Positions 8,449-17,752 are shown, counted from the stretch's first letter. The stretch is DNA of 47,474 bases from Candidatus Margulisiibacteriota bacterium (GCA_028715625.1 JAQURL010000012.1:1-47474); one strand, 5' to 3'. Numbers and translations: made by a program. Notes: a model not told the origin generated them from the sequence alone.

Positions 8449-9546
8449 ATGCTCAAACTCAACGAGAATATCGCAAAAATTCATCCCTACATTCCGGGCA
8501 AACCCATAGAAGAAGTTCAGCGTGAACTGGGCCTGAAAAAAGTTGTCAAACTGGCCAGTAATGAAAACAGCTGGGGACTGCCGGAAAATGTAATCAAAAT
8601 ACTTCAGCAAAAGATCAAAGATTTGTATCTTTATCCGGACGGGTCTGTGTTCAGGCTGAGGCAGGTTTTGGCCGACAAATTCAGTTTAAAACCTGAGCAG
8701 TTTATTTTTGGTAATGGTTCGGATGAGCTTTTGCAGCTAATTGCCCTGACTTATCTGAACGTTGATAAAGAAGTAATTATTTCCGAAGGAACTTTTTCCG
8801 AATACAAATTTTCCACGCTTTTAGTAAATGCGCCTTATAAGGTTGTTCCCCTGAAAAATTATACTTATGATCTGGATGGTTTCCTGCAAAAAATAACCGC
8901 AAAAACCAGTGTTATTTTTATTTGTAATCCCAATAATCCTACAGGTACTTATTTTACAGCCGGTGAGTTTGATAAATTTATCAGGAAAGTTCCGGAAGAC
9001 GTCCTGGTTGTTTTGGATGAAGCCTATTACGAATATGCCAGCGGTACTGACTATCCGGAAAGTTGCGCCTATTTAAAAAATTATAAAAACCTCATTATTC
9101 TGCGCACTTTTTCCAAAATCTGGTCATGCGCTGGGTTAAGATTGGGTTTTGGAATTGCCGATGAGGTCATTATTAATTCTCTGAACAAGGCCAGACAACC
9201 TTTTAATGTTAATGCCCTGGTGCAGGATGCCGCCCTGACTATGCTTCAGGAAAAAGAATGGGAAGATGATATCAGAAAGAAAATTGAAGAACAAAAAAAA
9301 TATTTATATACGGAATTAAAAAAATCAGGTTTGGAATTTCTTCCCAGCAGATCAAATTTTATTTTTATAATATTTAAGCAGGAAGGCCAGCAAATATTTG
9401 AGGAATTGCTAAAAAAAGGTGTTATAGTCAGACCCATGAAAGGATTCGGTTTTCCCAACGCAATCAGGGTGACCGTAGGTTTGCCCGAGGAAAATCAAAT
9501 TTTTATTAAGAGTTTGAATGAAGTACTGAAGTGTTTGAGTATCTGA
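8449..9546 (+). CDS. hisC: Histidinol-phosphate aminotransferase
   Basis: A complete fold-type I PLP aminotransferase of the HisC family (365 aa, normal length) that transaminates histidinol phosphate/imidazole acetol phosphate in histidine synthesis. Diagnostic features: KLASNEN near residue 34, NPNNPTG at 160-166, DEAYYEY at 190-196, the Schiff-base lysine K223 in RTFSKIWSCAGLRLGFG, and a C-terminal arginine in IRVTVGLPEEN. No other his genes are nearby. Aromatic amino acid aminotransferase activity is also common in this family. There is no Shine-Dalgarno; GCGATAAT lies about 11 nt before the ATG, so the mRNA may have a very short leader. Confidence 0.9.
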   Translation: MLKLNENIAKIHPYIPGKPIEEVQRELGLKKVVKLASNENSWGLPENVIKILQQKIKDLYLYPDGSVFRLRQVLADKFSLKPEQFIFGNGSDELLQLIALTYLNVDKEVIISEGTFSEYKFSTLLVNAPYKVVPLKNYTYDLDGFLQKITAKTSVIFICNPNNPTGTYFTAGEFDKFIRKVPEDVLVVLDEAYYEYASGTDYPESCAYLKNYKNLIILRTFSKIWSCAGLRLGFGIADEVIINSLNKARQPFNVNALVQDAALTMLQEKEWEDDIRKKIEEQKKYLYTELKKSGLEFLPSRSNFIFIIFKQEGQQIFEELLKKGVIVRPMKGFGFPNAIRVTVGLPEENQIFIKSLNEVLKCLSI

Positions 9547-9605
9547 AGAGTTGCAATCTTTTCATTTGATAAAAAACGCTGTGTAACTTTTTAAACTGAT
9601 CTGTT

Positions 9606-9652
9606 TTCTCCACAATTTAACAGGAGAAAGGCTCAAAAGGCGCAGTTGTGGA
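9606..9652 (+). promoter_or_regulatory. gcvT leader with two mutually exclusive stems
   Basis: In the 133-nt gap before gcvT, TTCTCC (9606-9611) can pair with GGAGAA (9623-9628), while TCCACAA (9609-9615) can pair with TTGTGGA (9646-9652). The stems share bases 9609-9611 and cannot form together, as in a switching leader. The conserved glycine-riboswitch core words are not recognisable, so ligand control is speculative. Confidence 0.3.
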
Positions 9653-9679
9653 TGCCCGTAATAAAAAAGGAGAATTGTT

Positions 9680-10738
9680 ATGAAAAAAACCGCGTTAAAT
9701 TCAGCTCACAAAAAATTGAAAGCCAAAATGATAGTGTTCCACGATTGGGAAATGCCGATATCTTATTCGGGTATTATCGAAGAACACAAAGCTGTTCGTC
9801 AAAAAGCCGGAATATTTGATGTGTCCCATATGGGGGTTATCGATATCACCGGTATTGCTGCGCTTAATTATCTGCAATATTTGACTGTCAATGATGTCGG
9901 CAAATTAAAACCCAATGATTCTCAATATACCATGATGCTGAATAATGACGGACAGGTGCTTGACGATATGATCCTCACCCGTTTCGAAAATTATTACAGG
10001 TTGGTAGTCAATTGCAGCAATTTCCAAAAAATTATTGAATGGATGAAAAAAAATCAGTCTGCCAAAGCATTTCAAGCAGAGTTAAAACATCGTGATGATT
10101 TGAGCATTATAGCTTTGCAGGGCCCTGAATCGAAGAGTATTTTAATGTCGATTTGTGAATTCGACAGTCAGATAAAAAGTTTTACAGTAACCACAGGGAG
10201 AATTAATGCTGTTCCGGTAATTGTGAGCCACACCGGATATACCGGCGAAGACGGCTATGAAATATTTGTTGATAACGGGCAGGCGGAAATGGTCTGGAAT
10301 CTGCTTCTGGGCAAAGGCGCGGCTCCGATTGGTTTGGGAGCAAGAGATACCCTGCGTATTGAGGCGGGATTACCGTTATACGGTCAGGAAATATATAACC
10401 AGATTACACCTTTTGATATAGGTTACGGCTGGATTGTGAAGCTTTCCAAACCGGAATTTGTAGGTAAAAAATATTTGGAAAGCGTCCCCAGGCGAAGACG
10501 TTTATATGGTGTGTCACTTAAGGACAGGGTTGTTCCCCGCCAAGGATGCGAGGTTAAAGATCTCGGTATGGTAACCAGTGGAACTTTTTCTCCTACTCTG
10601 AATAAATCAATCGCTTTATTTTTAGCAAACAGGGATTTAACTGATAAAGATACAGCCTGGTTGAAGATCAGGGAAAAAGAATATCAGGGGCAAGTTATGA
10701 ATTTACCTTTTATTAAAAAAAAGGGTATTAACAATTAA
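9680..10738 (+). CDS. gcvT: Aminomethyltransferase (glycine cleavage T protein)
   Basis: T protein of the glycine cleavage system: moves the methylene group from aminomethyl-lipoyl GcvH to tetrahydrofolate, releasing ammonia. At 352 aa it has normal length. Family marks: the N-terminal HDWEMPISYSGIIEEH, FDVSHMG at 46-52, the catalytic-type aspartates in GQVLDDM (D95/D96), HTGYTGEDGYEIF, and GLGARDTLRIEAGLPLYGQE. AAAGGAGAA lies just upstream of the ATG. It heads the gcv cluster but is separated from gcvH by 220 bp containing a large palindromic element. Confidence 0.95.
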   Translation: MKKTALNSAHKKLKAKMIVFHDWEMPISYSGIIEEHKAVRQKAGIFDVSHMGVIDITGIAALNYLQYLTVNDVGKLKPNDSQYTMMLNNDGQVLDDMILTRFENYYRLVVNCSNFQKIIEWMKKNQSAKAFQAELKHRDDLSIIALQGPESKSILMSICEFDSQIKSFTVTTGRINAVPVIVSHTGYTGEDGYEIFVDNGQAEMVWNLLLGKGAAPIGLGARDTLRIEAGLPLYGQEIYNQITPFDIGYGWIVKLSKPEFVGKKYLESVPRRRRLYGVSLKDRVVPRQGCEVKDLGMVTSGTFSPTLNKSIALFLANRDLTDKDTAWLKIREKEYQGQVMNLPFIKKKGINN

Positions 10739-10812
10739 AAAATTATTTGCTATATTGTTGATGATTTAAAATAAATACTAATGTCAAAACGGTTTACGAT
10801 TTAGAAAGAATT

Positions 10813-10933
10813 TACTCGACGCAAAATGGAATTGCGACGAGGCGCCAAGAAGCGAGCCCCGGAGGTGTGCTAATGGCACATAGAGGAGCGAGCGACAAAG
10901 GCAACAAAGTCGCAAACCATTTTGCTAAGAGTA
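10813..10933. repeat. 121-bp structured palindromic element between gcvT and gcvH
   Basis: Nested perfect stems bracket the element: TACTC/GAGTA (10813-10817, 10929-10933), GCAAAATGG/CCATTTTGC (10821-10829, 10917-10925), and TTGCGAC/GTCGCAA (10832-10838, 10909-10915). Inside is a hairpin TGTGC-TAATG-GCACA near 10866-10880, flanked by GC-rich words (GAGGCGCC, GCGAGCCCC, GAGGAGCGAGCGAC). It is far more GC-rich and ordered than its surroundings and ends just before the gcvH ribosome site. It could be a dispersed repeat, a structured RNA or an mRNA processing site. I see no second copy in this window. Confidence 0.7.
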
Positions 10934-10958
10934 TATTAAGAAAGGGGTCCGTTTAGAT

Positions 10959-11348
10959 ATGAGCTTGATACTCGAAAATCTCTATTATTCCGATGAACAT
11001 GAATGGGTAAAAGTAGATGGAAAAAACGCAGTTGTAGGAATTACAGATTACGCGGAAGATGCTTTGGGTGATGTGGTCTTTGTGGAACTGCCACAGGTAG
11101 GTGAAGATTTCGCTCAGATGGACCAGGTGGGGGTTATTGAATCCGTTAAGACAGTCAGCAATATCTATATTCCGGTCAGCGGCCGAATTACAGAAATAAA
11201 CGAAGCTGTTGTTGAAAATCCTGCATTGGTCAATTCTTCTCCCTATGATGAAGGCTGGTTATTTAAAATTGAAATGTACGAACCTGCCGAACTTGAAGAT
11301 CTGAAATCTTCAGAAGAATATGAGGAAATGATTAGCGAAGAAGAGTAA
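10959..11348 (+). CDS. gcvH: Glycine cleavage system H protein
   Basis: The lipoyl carrier of the glycine cleavage complex. The 129-residue sequence shows the canonical YYSDEHEWVKVDG opening, GITDYAEDALGDVVFVELP, and the lipoylation lysine K64 in GVIESVKTVSNIYIPVSG, followed by NPALVNSSPYDEGWLFKIE. The acidic C-terminus is typical. AAAGGGG precedes the ATG. Its stop codon abuts the gcvPA start (TAAATG), so the two are coupled. The lipoyl group is probably attached by the LipM-like enzyme encoded at 15389-16024. Confidence 0.97.
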   Translation: MSLILENLYYSDEHEWVKVDGKNAVVGITDYAEDALGDVVFVELPQVGEDFAQMDQVGVIESVKTVSNIYIPVSGRITEINEAVVENPALVNSSPYDEGWLFKIEMYEPAELEDLKSSEEYEEMISEEE

Positions 11349-12683
11349 ATGACATTCCCTCGATTACCCAACACTGATGACCAGAAAATTTTTGAGGCCA
11401 TCGGTGTAAAATCAATTGAGGAACTTTTAAAAGATTTACCCAACGAACATCGTCTCAAACAATTAAGTATACCAGAAGGCCTTTCTGAGCAGCAGGTATT
11501 TAAATTGTTCAAAGATTTAGGTCGTAAAAATAATATTTTTTCACCTGATCAAAATTTTTTAGGTGCCGGAGTTTATTACAGGTATATACCGGCAGCGGTT
11601 GATTATTTAGCCTCTCGCAGTGAATATTATACTGCCTATACGCCTTATCAGCCCGAAATCAGTCAGGGTACATTAACCGCTATTTTCGAATTTCAAACAT
11701 ATATGTCCGAACTGACAGGTATGGAGATCAGTAATGCCAGTCTTTATGATGGTGCCACAGCTATGGCCGAGTCTTTGCAGATGGCCGCACGCATAAGTGC
11801 CAGAGAGAAGCATAAATTTGCAGTGATCGGAGCAATATCACCATTTTATAAGGAAGTTCTAAATACATACAATGCAGGTTATGGATTTGACATAGAATAT
11901 TTTGAAGATATAAAAACCGTACAAATTAACAAAGAACTTACTGCTGTGGTATGCATGTATCCTGATTTTTTCGGCAGGCTCACCGATTATACCCAGATAA
12001 TAGAAAAAGCCAGACAGGATGCAGTAGGAATAATTTTCGGTGTCCTGAACCCGTTAGCTCTGGCTTTATTTAAAACTCCCGGAGAATTTGGTGCGGACAT
12101 TGTTTTCGGAGAAGCTGTCTCGCTTGGAAATTATCCATCTTATGGCGGACCGTCGTTGGGTTTTATTACTACTAAAAAGGAATTTGTTCGTCATTTGCCC
12201 GGTCGTATAGTAGGCGAAACGCAGGATAAAAATGGCCAAATAGGTTATGTACTTACATTTCAGACCAGAGAACAGCATATTCGCAGAGAAAAAGCCACTT
12301 CCAATATTTGTAGTAATCAGGGACTGATGGCCTTGCGTTCTACAGTATATATGTCACTCCTTGGTCGCGAAGGTGCTCAGCAATTGGCCTCGGACATAAT
12401 GAACAAAACCCGGTATTTAAAAAATAAGATCGGTGAAATATTGGATGTTAAATGTTGCCCGGAACTCAGTTTCCAGGAGATTGTTATAAAGTCTGCTAAA
12501 ATAGATTTTTTTGAGCTTAACAAAAAACTGAAAAAGAGCGGAATTCAGGGTGGCTTTGTACTGGAAAAATTAAACGCTTACTGGGATGAACTCTATCTTG
12601 TGACTGTAAATGAAATGATGAGCGAAAAACAACTGGATATATTTGTCGGCTTTATTAAGGAATCCATAAAAAATGTCAGATAA
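11349..12683 (+). CDS. gcvPA: Glycine dehydrogenase (decarboxylating) subunit 1
   Basis: N-terminal half of the split P protein, which decarboxylates glycine on PLP and loads the aminomethyl group onto GcvH. At 444 aa it has normal length. It opens FPRLPNTDDQKIFEAIGVKS and contains FLGAGVYYRYIPAAVDYLAS, YTPYQPEISQGTLTAIFEFQ and YGGPSLGFITTKKEFVRHLP, all characteristic of this subunit. The PLP lysine lies on subunit 2, so both are needed. The split form is common in Firmicutes, thermophiles and many deep bacterial lineages. The gene overlaps gcvPB by 11 bp. Confidence 0.96.
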   Translation: MTFPRLPNTDDQKIFEAIGVKSIEELLKDLPNEHRLKQLSIPEGLSEQQVFKLFKDLGRKNNIFSPDQNFLGAGVYYRYIPAAVDYLASRSEYYTAYTPYQPEISQGTLTAIFEFQTYMSELTGMEISNASLYDGATAMAESLQMAARISAREKHKFAVIGAISPFYKEVLNTYNAGYGFDIEYFEDIKTVQINKELTAVVCMYPDFFGRLTDYTQIIEKARQDAVGIIFGVLNPLALALFKTPGEFGADIVFGEAVSLGNYPSYGGPSLGFITTKKEFVRHLPGRIVGETQDKNGQIGYVLTFQTREQHIRREKATSNICSNQGLMALRSTVYMSLLGREGAQQLASDIMNKTRYLKNKIGEILDVKCCPELSFQEIVIKSAKIDFFELNKKLKKSGIQGGFVLEKLNAYWDELYLVTVNEMMSEKQLDIFVGFIKESIKNVR

Positions 12684-14109
12684 TTTCAAGCCGGTTTTTT
12701 ATAAAACACCGATTGGTGGATCTTTGGTGAATGATCCCAATGTCCCTCAGCCCCTGCTAAGGAAAAAGCCGTTGCGATTTCCAGACTTAAGCGAAGTGGA
12801 AGTAGTAAGACATTACACCTATTTGTCCACCTTGAATTTTGGCGTGGACTCCGGTTTTTATCCTTTGGGGTCATGCACCATGAAATATAATCCCAAAATT
12901 TTGGAAAAAATCGCCTCCCTGGAAGAATTTTCTCAGCTTCATCCTTTGCAGGATAATGAAGATGTGCAGGGAATGTTAGAAGCTCTGTATAAGATAAACG
13001 AACTTTTATGCGCTATTTTCGGATACGCGCAATTTACTTTACAGCCGGCTGCCGGAGCGCATGGTGAGCATACAGGGCTGTTGATTATCAAGGCTTATTT
13101 TTTAGATAAAGGCCAAGCTGACCGCAATACCGTAATTATTCCGGACACAGCTCATGGTACAAACCCCGCCAGCGCTGCCATCGCCGGATTTGATGTGGTT
13201 AAGATTTCCACAGACGAGCAAGGTAACATTAATCTTGAAGAACTCAGTCAGGCTGTAACCAAATATAAGGTAGCGGCTTTGATGCTGACTAATCCTTCTA
13301 CTCTGGGCCTTTTTGAGACACAGATTGTAGAGATAGCTGACATTGTACACAAGGCTGGAGGTCTTTTGTATTATGACGGGGCCAATGCTAATGCTTTGCT
13401 TGGTCTTATCAGACCGGCGGACATGGGTTTTGACGTCTGTCATTTGAATTTGCATAAAACTTTTGCCACACCCCATGGCGGAGGAGGGCCCGGATCAGGA
13501 CCAGTGGGAGTGAAAGATTTTCTTGTGCAATTTCTGCCTAGGCCGATAGTCAAAAAATCCGATAATTCTTTTAGCCTTGATTTTTCTTCACAGAAAAGCA
13601 TAGGGAAAGTACATGGTTTTTATGGCAATATTGCCATTGTTTTAAGGGCTCTGGTGTATATTTTACTGGAAGGCAGCACGGGTTTGCGCAAGGTCAGCGA
13701 GCAGGCCATAATTAATGCCAATTATTTGCGCGTCGGGCTGAAAGATTTGTTAAAATTACCCTATGCCCGTTTTTGCATGCATGAATTTGTGTTATCTGCC
13801 GCGAAACTAAAAAAGGAAAAAGGAGTTTCCGCGCTGGATATTGCCAAACGGCTTATCGATTTTGGTATTCATCCGCCTACAATTTATTTCCCGTTGATTG
13901 TTCATGAATGTTTGATGATAGAACCGACTGAGACTGAAAGTAAAGAGTCAATGGACAGGTTTATGCAGGTGATGGAGCAAATTATCAAAGAAGCGGAAAC
14001 AACTCCTGAACTGTTAAAAAGTGCCCCGCAAAACCGAATAGTCGGAAGACTGGATGAGACCAAAGCAGTTAAACAACCTAAATTAACTGCATTTGATATC
14101 GGTTCGTAA
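12673..14109 (+). CDS. gcvPB: Glycine dehydrogenase (decarboxylating) subunit 2
   Basis: C-terminal half of the split P protein (478 aa). The PLP-binding lysine K262 lies in NLHKTFATPHGGGGPGSGPV. Other marks are FYPLGSCTMKYNPK, GAHGEHTGLLIIKAY and DTAHGTNPASAAIAGF. It starts inside the end of gcvPA. It closes the gcv operon; no dihydrolipoamide dehydrogenase (L protein) gene is present in the window, so that partner must be elsewhere. A palindromic repeat begins 49 bp after the stop and may help end or stabilise the transcript. Confidence 0.96.
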   Translation: MSDNFKPVFYKTPIGGSLVNDPNVPQPLLRKKPLRFPDLSEVEVVRHYTYLSTLNFGVDSGFYPLGSCTMKYNPKILEKIASLEEFSQLHPLQDNEDVQGMLEALYKINELLCAIFGYAQFTLQPAAGAHGEHTGLLIIKAYFLDKGQADRNTVIIPDTAHGTNPASAAIAGFDVVKISTDEQGNINLEELSQAVTKYKVAALMLTNPSTLGLFETQIVEIADIVHKAGGLLYYDGANANALLGLIRPADMGFDVCHLNLHKTFATPHGGGGPGSGPVGVKDFLVQFLPRPIVKKSDNSFSLDFSSQKSIGKVHGFYGNIAIVLRALVYILLEGSTGLRKVSEQAIINANYLRVGLKDLLKLPYARFCMHEFVLSAAKLKKEKGVSALDIAKRLIDFGIHPPTIYFPLIVHECLMIEPTETESKESMDRFMQVMEQIIKEAETTPELLKSAPQNRIVGRLDETKAVKQPKLTAFDIGS

Positions 14110-14157
14110 TATATTGCTGTTTTATTATTCAAACAAAGTGAAAATATGCCTCGTGTC

Positions 14158-14285
14158 GTCATGCTGAGCTTGCTTGCCGCGCCGACTTGTCTCGGCGAAG
14201 CTTCAGCGAAGACGGAAGCTTTAGCGTAGGTGGGACGGAGCATGATTAAGTGTACTTCTAACACCCTTCATCAGGCTCAGGGTGA
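14158..14285. repeat. 128-bp palindromic repeat after the gcv operon
   Basis: The ends pair imperfectly (GTCATGCTGAGC; GCTCAGGGTGAC). Inside are a hairpin GCCGA-CTTGTC-TCGGC and repeated GAAGCTT/GAAGCTTTAGCG words. It takes up about a third of the 413-bp gap 14110-14522. The rest of the gap is AT-rich DNA with the leader motif of the next gene at 14404-14437; I see no gene there. A minus-strand open frame across this repeat is not believable as a gene. Confidence 0.7.
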
Positions 14286-14403
14286 CAAAAATTAATTAAT
14301 ATGAATAAACCGACTCCCAAACCTGCAAACCCATCCACCCTTCAATATAATAAACGATGACCCAGGTTCAGCTTCGGATAACATGTCCAGGTTTTGTGAA
14401 TGT

Positions 14404-14437
14404 GGGAAAAAATTGTAACTTCTTCGATATATTAATA
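14404..14437 (+). promoter_or_regulatory. GGGAAA-N15-CGATATATTAATA leader motif
   Basis: GGGAAA (14404-14409) and CGATATATTAATA (14425-14437) are separated by exactly 15 nt. The same two blocks with the same 15-nt spacing precede the paralogous gene at 26298. The layout resembles a two-block promoter; the spacing and CGATA core recall alternative-sigma promoters, which is inference only. The ATG is 86 nt downstream of the motif. Confidence 0.45.
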
Positions 14438-14522
14438 CGAGGGTATTCTATTTTAGAATTAAGCTGTTTTATGCATAAAATCCTCCAGGTATAAATAGAA
14501 GCAAAACAGGGAGTTAGTTGCC

Positions 14523-15323
14523 ATGAAATGTAAAATCGTATCAAATTATACGGGAAAAACAGTTAAAGATATTAATGAATTATTAACTTACCTGGAAGTC
14601 AAATTGTTGATTATCCCGTCTATAATAAATGATATTTTAAATAAATTTTTCAATTATAAAAAAGTTGCAACAGAAGCAGATTATTTTAATAAAGTAATAG
14701 CTTTTATTAAAATTATAAGTTATCAAATTATTATTGATGATACGAAATCCAATGCTATTAAATCAATAACCAACTGTTTAACAAATCTTAACGAGCAGAA
14801 TTTTGAAACGGTTAAAGGCAAATTAATAAGAGACTTAAGGATTCTGGAACTGATCAAAGCAAACGAACAATTACCTGAGAATAACCATTTTAATCTGGAA
14901 GAGCGGAAAGCAATAGCCAAACAAAGGATAGCGAAGCATGAGGATAATTATATGATGAAATTTACAAAGGATCATCTCATTGGGAAGGGTGTATTTAAAA
15001 AAGATGATTTAATTGGGAACGATATTTTAGAAATATTTGCTGTTTTTTTTGAAAAAATGAAGCCAACCCCATTAATAGATGTTTTTAATATTTTTCTTGA
15101 TATAGCACAAAAAGCAGACAGGGATAATATCATTCAATCAGCCAGAAAAATAATGGCTGAAGAAGGTTTTTATAATGTGCGGCATGAAGAAGGAGTGCCT
15201 CAGTGTGTTTTTGAATTATTACAAGTTCTGGCAGATCAGCATCATTCCGAGAGTTCTTTTTCAGCTTGTATCAATGGTTTTAAGTCAGCTTATGATGCTT
15301 ATTGTCGTTTATTGTTTGGTTAG
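14523..15323 (+). CDS. Orphan family protein (266 aa) sharing the N-terminal KSI/RDL domain
   Basis: The N-terminal 115 residues align by eye with the proteins encoded at 26298, 27345 and 28594: start MKCKIVS, a helix ending FFNYKK, then KSNAIKSITNCLTNLNEQNF, ETVKGKLIRDLRILELI. After this domain it is alpha-helical and has none of the tandem modules of its longer relatives. No signal peptide, membrane segment or catalytic motif is seen. GGGAG lies 9 nt before the ATG. It sits alone between the gcv operon and the LipM-like gene, 65 bp before the latter. Function unknown; it is the shortest member and may represent the minimal form. Confidence 0.7.
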   Translation: MKCKIVSNYTGKTVKDINELLTYLEVKLLIIPSIINDILNKFFNYKKVATEADYFNKVIAFIKIISYQIIIDDTKSNAIKSITNCLTNLNEQNFETVKGKLIRDLRILELIKANEQLPENNHFNLEERKAIAKQRIAKHEDNYMMKFTKDHLIGKGVFKKDDLIGNDILEIFAVFFEKMKPTPLIDVFNIFLDIAQKADRDNIIQSARKIMAEEGFYNVRHEEGVPQCVFELLQVLADQHHSESSFSACINGFKSAYDAYCRLLFG

Positions 15324-15388
15324 AACTTTTTGGTCCTTTTAAACAGTTATATCCAATACTTGTAAAACTATATATAATTTTATCAAAC

Positions 15389-16024
15389 ATGAGTTATCAG
15401 CAAAAAGTTACTAAATTTCAAGTTATCGACAATGGACCATGTGCTCCTTATTACAATATGCAAAAAGATTTGGAGATGTTTTCTGAGGTGGAGACTGAGC
15501 CGGCAATGGCGTATTTGCGTTTTTACACATGGACCGAACACTGTATAAGTTATGGCTGTAATCAACAGATAAAAATTGTAGAAGACTACAAAGAAAAGCA
15601 GGGATTGCCTTCCAATATCGTTTGCGTACGTCGTCCAACGGGTGGAGGCATTGTGTATCATAAGCCCGGTGATTTTACTTTTTGTTTGGTGTTTCCTCTC
15701 AGTTTTTTCCCCAGGCAAAAAAGTTTGCTCGAGATTTATTACAAAATCTCGGAAATTCTGAATATGACATTAAATCAAACAGGTATTGATTCCTGCCTGG
15801 CGAAACAAAGTTTGGCTGAATATAAAGAAAAAAAAATAAATGACGTTTGTCTGGATTTTCCTGCTAAATATGAAATACTGCTGGATAACAGAAAAATATT
15901 GGGCAGCGCTCAGAAAAAAGGTAAAAAGGCACTTTTGCAGCAAACAAATTTTTTCACTGAAATAATCAAGAAAAAGGAATTCAGCAGATTACTTGCAAAT
16001 AATCTTCAGGACTGTTTCAAATAA
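15389..16024 (+). CDS. LipM-like octanoyl/lipoyl transferase
   Basis: Member of the LplA/LipB/BPL fold family (211 aa). Substrate-binding loop RRPTGGGIVYH (residues 81-91). Cys154 in VCLDFPAKYE matches the position of the catalytic cysteine in LipM-type octanoyltransferases (ACFDAPS-x-YE pattern), followed by GSAQKKGKKALLQQ, which matches GSAQ...LLQH. It would transfer octanoate from ACP to GcvH, or lipoate between carriers. The frame is open upstream to 15302, but that overlaps the previous gene; MSYQQKV at 15389 fits the family N-terminus. There is no good Shine-Dalgarno. At 211 aa it is shorter than typical LipM (about 280) and may lack the C-terminal extension. The distance from gcvH fits a lipoylation role. 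Confidence 0.8.
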   Translation: MSYQQKVTKFQVIDNGPCAPYYNMQKDLEMFSEVETEPAMAYLRFYTWTEHCISYGCNQQIKIVEDYKEKQGLPSNIVCVRRPTGGGIVYHKPGDFTFCLVFPLSFFPRQKSLLEIYYKISEILNMTLNQTGIDSCLAKQSLAEYKEKKINDVCLDFPAKYEILLDNRKILGSAQKKGKKALLQQTNFFTEIIKKKEFSRLLANNLQDCFK

Positions 16025-16096
16025 AAGTTCATAAGTTGATAAGTTATTAAGATGGTGGTATTTTTATAATACAAATTAATTATAAAGGAGCGACCT

Positions 16097-17752
16097 ATGA
16101 GAAGTGATAAAGTAAAAAAAGGACCGGATAAAGCAGCCCATCGTTCGTTATTCAAGAGTATGGGATACACTGAAGAGCAGATTAAGCGTCCCTTAATAGG
16201 TATAGCTGCGTCTTATAACGAGGTTATTCCGGGACATATTTTATTGGATAAAGTTGCCACAGCAGTTAAGGAAGGCGTTTTGATGGCCGGAGGCACTCCA
16301 ATGCTTTTTCATACCATCGGTGTTTGTGACGGTATAGCCATGGGCCATGAAGGTATGAAATATTCGCTGGTGACCAGAGAAATTGTTGCTGATTCTGTTG
16401 AAGCTATGGTTAACGCTTATCAGTTTGATGGCCTGGTCATTATTCCCAATTGCGATAAAATAATTCCCGGCATGCTTATGGCCGCTGCCAGAGTAAATAT
16501 TCCCACCGTCATGGTCAGCGGAGGCCCGATGCTTGTTGGCGGGGACAGCGCTAAATGTGTGGACCTTTCTCATGTTTTTGAAGCTGTAGGTTCATTTAAT
16601 GCTGGAAAGATCACCAAAGAAGAGTTGCAGCATATTGAAGATGTTGCTTGTCCGGGCGCTGGTTCATGTTCCGGAATGTTTACCGCCAATTCCATGAATT
16701 GTCTGGCGGAATCGCTGGGTATAGCTTTGCCGGGTAACGGCACAATCCCTGCGGTTAAAGGTGCCAGAATCGCTTTAGCCAAAAATTCGGGAGTGGCAAT
16801 TATGGATATGGTTAAAAAAGATATAAAAGCCAAGGACATGATGACTCTTGATAATTTCAAAAACGCTCTGGCTGTAGATATGGCTCTGGGATGTTCCACA
16901 AATACGGCATTACATTTGCCGGCCATAGCTAATGAAGCCGGCCTGAATATATCATTAAAGCTAATAAATGAGATCAGTGATAAAACTCCGCATCTGGTAT
17001 CTTTGCGGCCTGCTGGCGTTTATCATATGCAGGACCTGGATGATGCCGGTGGTATTCAGGCAGTTATTGCCGAACTGGCCAAAGGCAAGCTGGTAAAAAC
17101 CGATCTTATAACCGTAACCGGAAAAACAATCCAAGAAAATATTAAGAACGCGCAGACCAGAAACAAAGAAGTAATCCGTCCCTTAAAAAATCCTTATCAT
17201 AAAATCGGTGGACTTGCGGCCTTGTTCGGCAACATAGCTCCTGAAGGCGCTATAGTTAAGCAGTCCGCTGTTTCCGAAAAAATGAGTGTACATAGCGGCC
17301 CGGCTAAAGTTTTTGACAGCGAAGACGCATCTGTCGAGGCAATGAAAAAAGGCAAGATTAAAAAAGGTGATGTTGTGGTTATTCGTTATGAAGGTCCCAA
17401 AGGCGGTCCGGGCATGCGCGAAATGCTGGTGCCTACCGCGACTATCGTAGGTATGGGCCTGGACAAAGATGTAGCGCTTATCACCGACGGCAGGTTTTCC
17501 GGAGCCACGCAGGGTTCGGCCATAGGTCATGTTTCGCCGGAAGCAGCCTTGGGCGGCCCGATAGCGGCCATTCAGGATGGTGATATTATCGAGATCAATG
17601 TGCCTAAAAAAACACTGAATGTAAAGCTTTCCGATAAAGAGATCAAAGAAAGGTTAAAGAAGGCTAAAACGCCTAAAAAGAACTATAAAGGCTGTCTGGG
17701 CAGGTATGTTAAACTGGTTAAGTCTGCCAGTACCGGAGCAGTATTGGAATAA
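16097..17752 (+). CDS. ilvD: Dihydroxy-acid dehydratase
   Basis: Dehydrates dihydroxy-isovalerate and dihydroxy-methylvalerate to the 2-keto acids of valine and isoleucine. Full length at 551 aa. Iron-sulfur ligand candidates are in [14 protein letters not shown] (C119) and [19 protein letters not shown] (C185, C191). The loop that carries a cysteine in plant-type 2Fe-2S enzymes reads NEVIPGH here, as in the E. coli-type enzyme. The catalytic C-terminal half has [26 protein letters not shown] precedes the ATG. It runs ahead of ilvB in the same direction, but the 285-bp gap with a palindromic repeat and a promoter-like site suggests a separate transcript. Confidence 0.96.
   Translation: MRSDKVKKGPDKAAHRSLFKSMGYTEEQIKRPLIGIAASYNEVIPGHILLDKVATAVKEGVLMAGGTPMLFHTIGVCDGIAMGHEGMKYSLVTREIVADSVEAMVNAYQFDGLVIIPNCDKIIPGMLMAAARVNIPTVMVSGGPMLVGGDSAKCVDLSHVFEAVGSFNAGKITKEELQHIEDVACPGAGSCSGMFTANSMNCLAESLGIALPGNGTIPAVKGARIALAKNSGVAIMDMVKKDIKAKDMMTLDNFKNALAVDMALGCSTNTALHLPAIANEAGLNISLKLINEISDKTPHLVSLRPAGVYHMQDLDDAGGIQAVIAELAKGKLVKTDLITVTGKTIQENIKNAQTRNKEVIRPLKNPYHKIGGLAALFGNIAPEGAIVKQSAVSEKMSVHSGPAKVFDSEDASVEAMKKGKIKKGDVVVIRYEGPKGGPGMREMLVPTATIVGMGLDKDVALITDGRFSGATQGSAIGHVSPEAALGGPIAAIQDGDIIEINVPKKTLNVKLSDKEIKERLKKAKTPKKNYKGCLGRYVKLVKSASTGAVLE

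Noticed and set aside
9547-9679. Glycine riboswitch before gcvT
   Set aside because: The conserved aptamer core words are not recognisable; only generic alternative stems are present.
13902-14264. Minus-strand 120-codon frame
   Set aside because: It runs through a palindromic repeat and then antisense to the conserved gcvPB end.
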